NCBI GenBank assembly: GCA_028293625.1
Contig: JAQGOL010000028.1
Span: 1-64,000, forward strand
DNA length: 64,000 nt
Direction: 5' to 3'
Source: Chthoniobacteraceae bacterium
Lineage (GTDB): Bacteria; Verrucomicrobiota; Verrucomicrobiia; Chthoniobacterales; Chthoniobacteraceae
The notes under the pieces are model-generated. The model ran no database searches. It was given only the letters and a program-made list of their open reading frames with translations, and was not told the DNA's origin. A program made the position numbers and the translations under genes. Below are positions 63,497-64,000 of the stretch, piece by piece. The number at the start of each line of letters is the position of its first letter. Position 1 is the stretch's first letter.

Positions 63497-63516
63497 TTTG
63501 TGAAAAATTTCACAAA
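63497..63516. promoter_or_regulatory. CRP/FNR-type operator upstream of atpB
   Basis: TTTGTGAAA and TTTCACAAA form 9-bp inverse arms around AA. Inside is TGTGA-AAAATT-TCACA, a perfect match to the CRP half-site consensus and close to FNR sites. It lies 154-173 bases before the atpB ATG in a 251-base intergenic region. Regulation of the ATP synthase operon by a CRP/FNR family protein is inferred. Confidence 0.55.
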
Positions 63517-63669
63517 CTTTCTCACATACTGCTTGCAGCCTCCCCCCAATCCAGTTTTTTATCGGCCCCGCAACAGCCGAGATTTTAAGAGTTCAAGCGT
63601 TCTTCCCCACGCTCCACGCGGCCATTAGCCGCCTCGCAAAATCTCCAAAGCGTTGCCCCTAAAAAGGAC

Positions 63670-64000
63670 ATGAGTAACTCCGTCTTCCCATCCAAGTCTC
63701 CGATTTTTGTTTCCGCGCTGTTTCGATCGCTTTTGTTATTCATTGCGGTCGCGATTATGTGTGGTTTTTCAATGAAAGCGTTTGCGCAGGAAGCGCATGC
63801 GCCAGAAGGGCTGAATGTCCATGCTCCCACGCATGAAGCCGCGGCGCATGACACTAAAGCGCATGCCGGACTGACGCAGGAAGCGGTTCGTTTTTATCCG
63901 TTTGGCGAGCCCGGGTTTGCCATCACCAATTCCATGGTTGTCACATGGATCGCGGCGCTGGGAATCATTCTGTTTGCCCGCCATGCAACCAAGCAGATCC
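63670..64000 (+). CDS. atpB: F0F1 ATP synthase subunit a, 5' part (runs off the window)
   Basis: From the ATG at 63670 the frame stays open to the end of the window (110 residues seen). After an N-terminal hydrophobic segment (LFRSLLLFIAVAIMCGFSMK) and a His/Ala-rich stretch comes FYPFGEPGFAITNSMVVTWI and AALGIILFARHATKQI, which is the start of subunit a, where 'ItNSmv..wi...li' is conserved. It forms the proton half-channel. The long periplasmic-like leader is longer than in E. coli but common in related phyla. The identification is by this segment alone, since the key Arg helix lies outside. Confidence 0.82.
   Translation, partial: MSNSVFPSKSPIFVSALFRSLLLFIAVAIMCGFSMKAFAQEAHAPEGLNVHAPTHEAAAHDTKAHAGLTQEAVRFYPFGEPGFAITNSMVVTWIAALGIILFARHATKQI

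Overview
The window looks like chromosomal DNA of a Verrucomicrobiota bacterium, perhaps from the Chthoniobacterales/Terrimicrobium side. This rests on several things: a large secreted RCC1-repeat protein ending in a calcium-binding-like DPDGDG...EY module typical of that phylum, a RAYT-type transposase fragment, translation starts that mostly lack Shine-Dalgarno sequences, and the mix of paralogous secreted proteins. The assignment is inferred from gene content, not from a phylogeny.

Region 1-3.4 kb is accessory: the 3' end of a RAYT/Y1-type transposase, a UbiA-like membrane protein lacking the first Asp motif, a frameshifted IS4-type transposase remnant, and an AT-rich DUF3592-like gene. 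Region 3.4-13.0 kb is the most interesting part. It is a tightly packed minus-strand operon of seven genes in transcription order: class I HMG-CoA reductase, UbiA prenyltransferase, a rifampin-phosphotransferase-like PEP-utilising phosphotransferase, a BtaA-like (DUF3419) aminocarboxypropyl transferase, a dolichol/phytol kinase-like protein, a GNAT protein and an AMP-forming ligase. Three junctions are ATGA overlaps and one is an 8-base overlap. I infer a dedicated isoprenoid-lipid or amino-lipid pathway, which I do not recognise as described.

Region 13.2-27.8 kb holds hflX, a xylose-type ABC importer (xylFGH), the complete branched-chain amino acid importer livKHMGF, rplU-rpmA with a strong terminator, a P460-type cytochrome, holB, and two paralogous secreted double-psi-beta-barrel-like proteins that bracket the liv and ribosomal genes. 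Region 27.9-48.8 kb is mainly housekeeping: panC-nadB, a prepilin with a secreted NlpC/P60-like protein, a ribbon-helix-helix protein, tgt, an ABC ATPase, thyA-folA, guaB, an exbB-exbD-tonB operon with a small zinc-ribbon membrane protein, ruvC-lipB, hisI-trpE-trpG, a TPR-MshEN protein coupled to a PilB/GspE ATPase, and an HNH nuclease preceded by the 5' two-thirds of a tRNA-His gene.

Region 48.8-64 kb has a long noncoding stretch with a possible terminator-ended small RNA, the 1988-residue RCC1 protein (three predicted seven-bladed propellers), ilvD, hemX-hemA-hemC, two glycosyltransferases, and the start of the ATP synthase operon (atpB) behind a perfect CRP/FNR-type palindrome. Four copies of a TAATCTTAATC...GATTAAGATTA imperfect palindrome are scattered between 48.9 and 60.8 kb.
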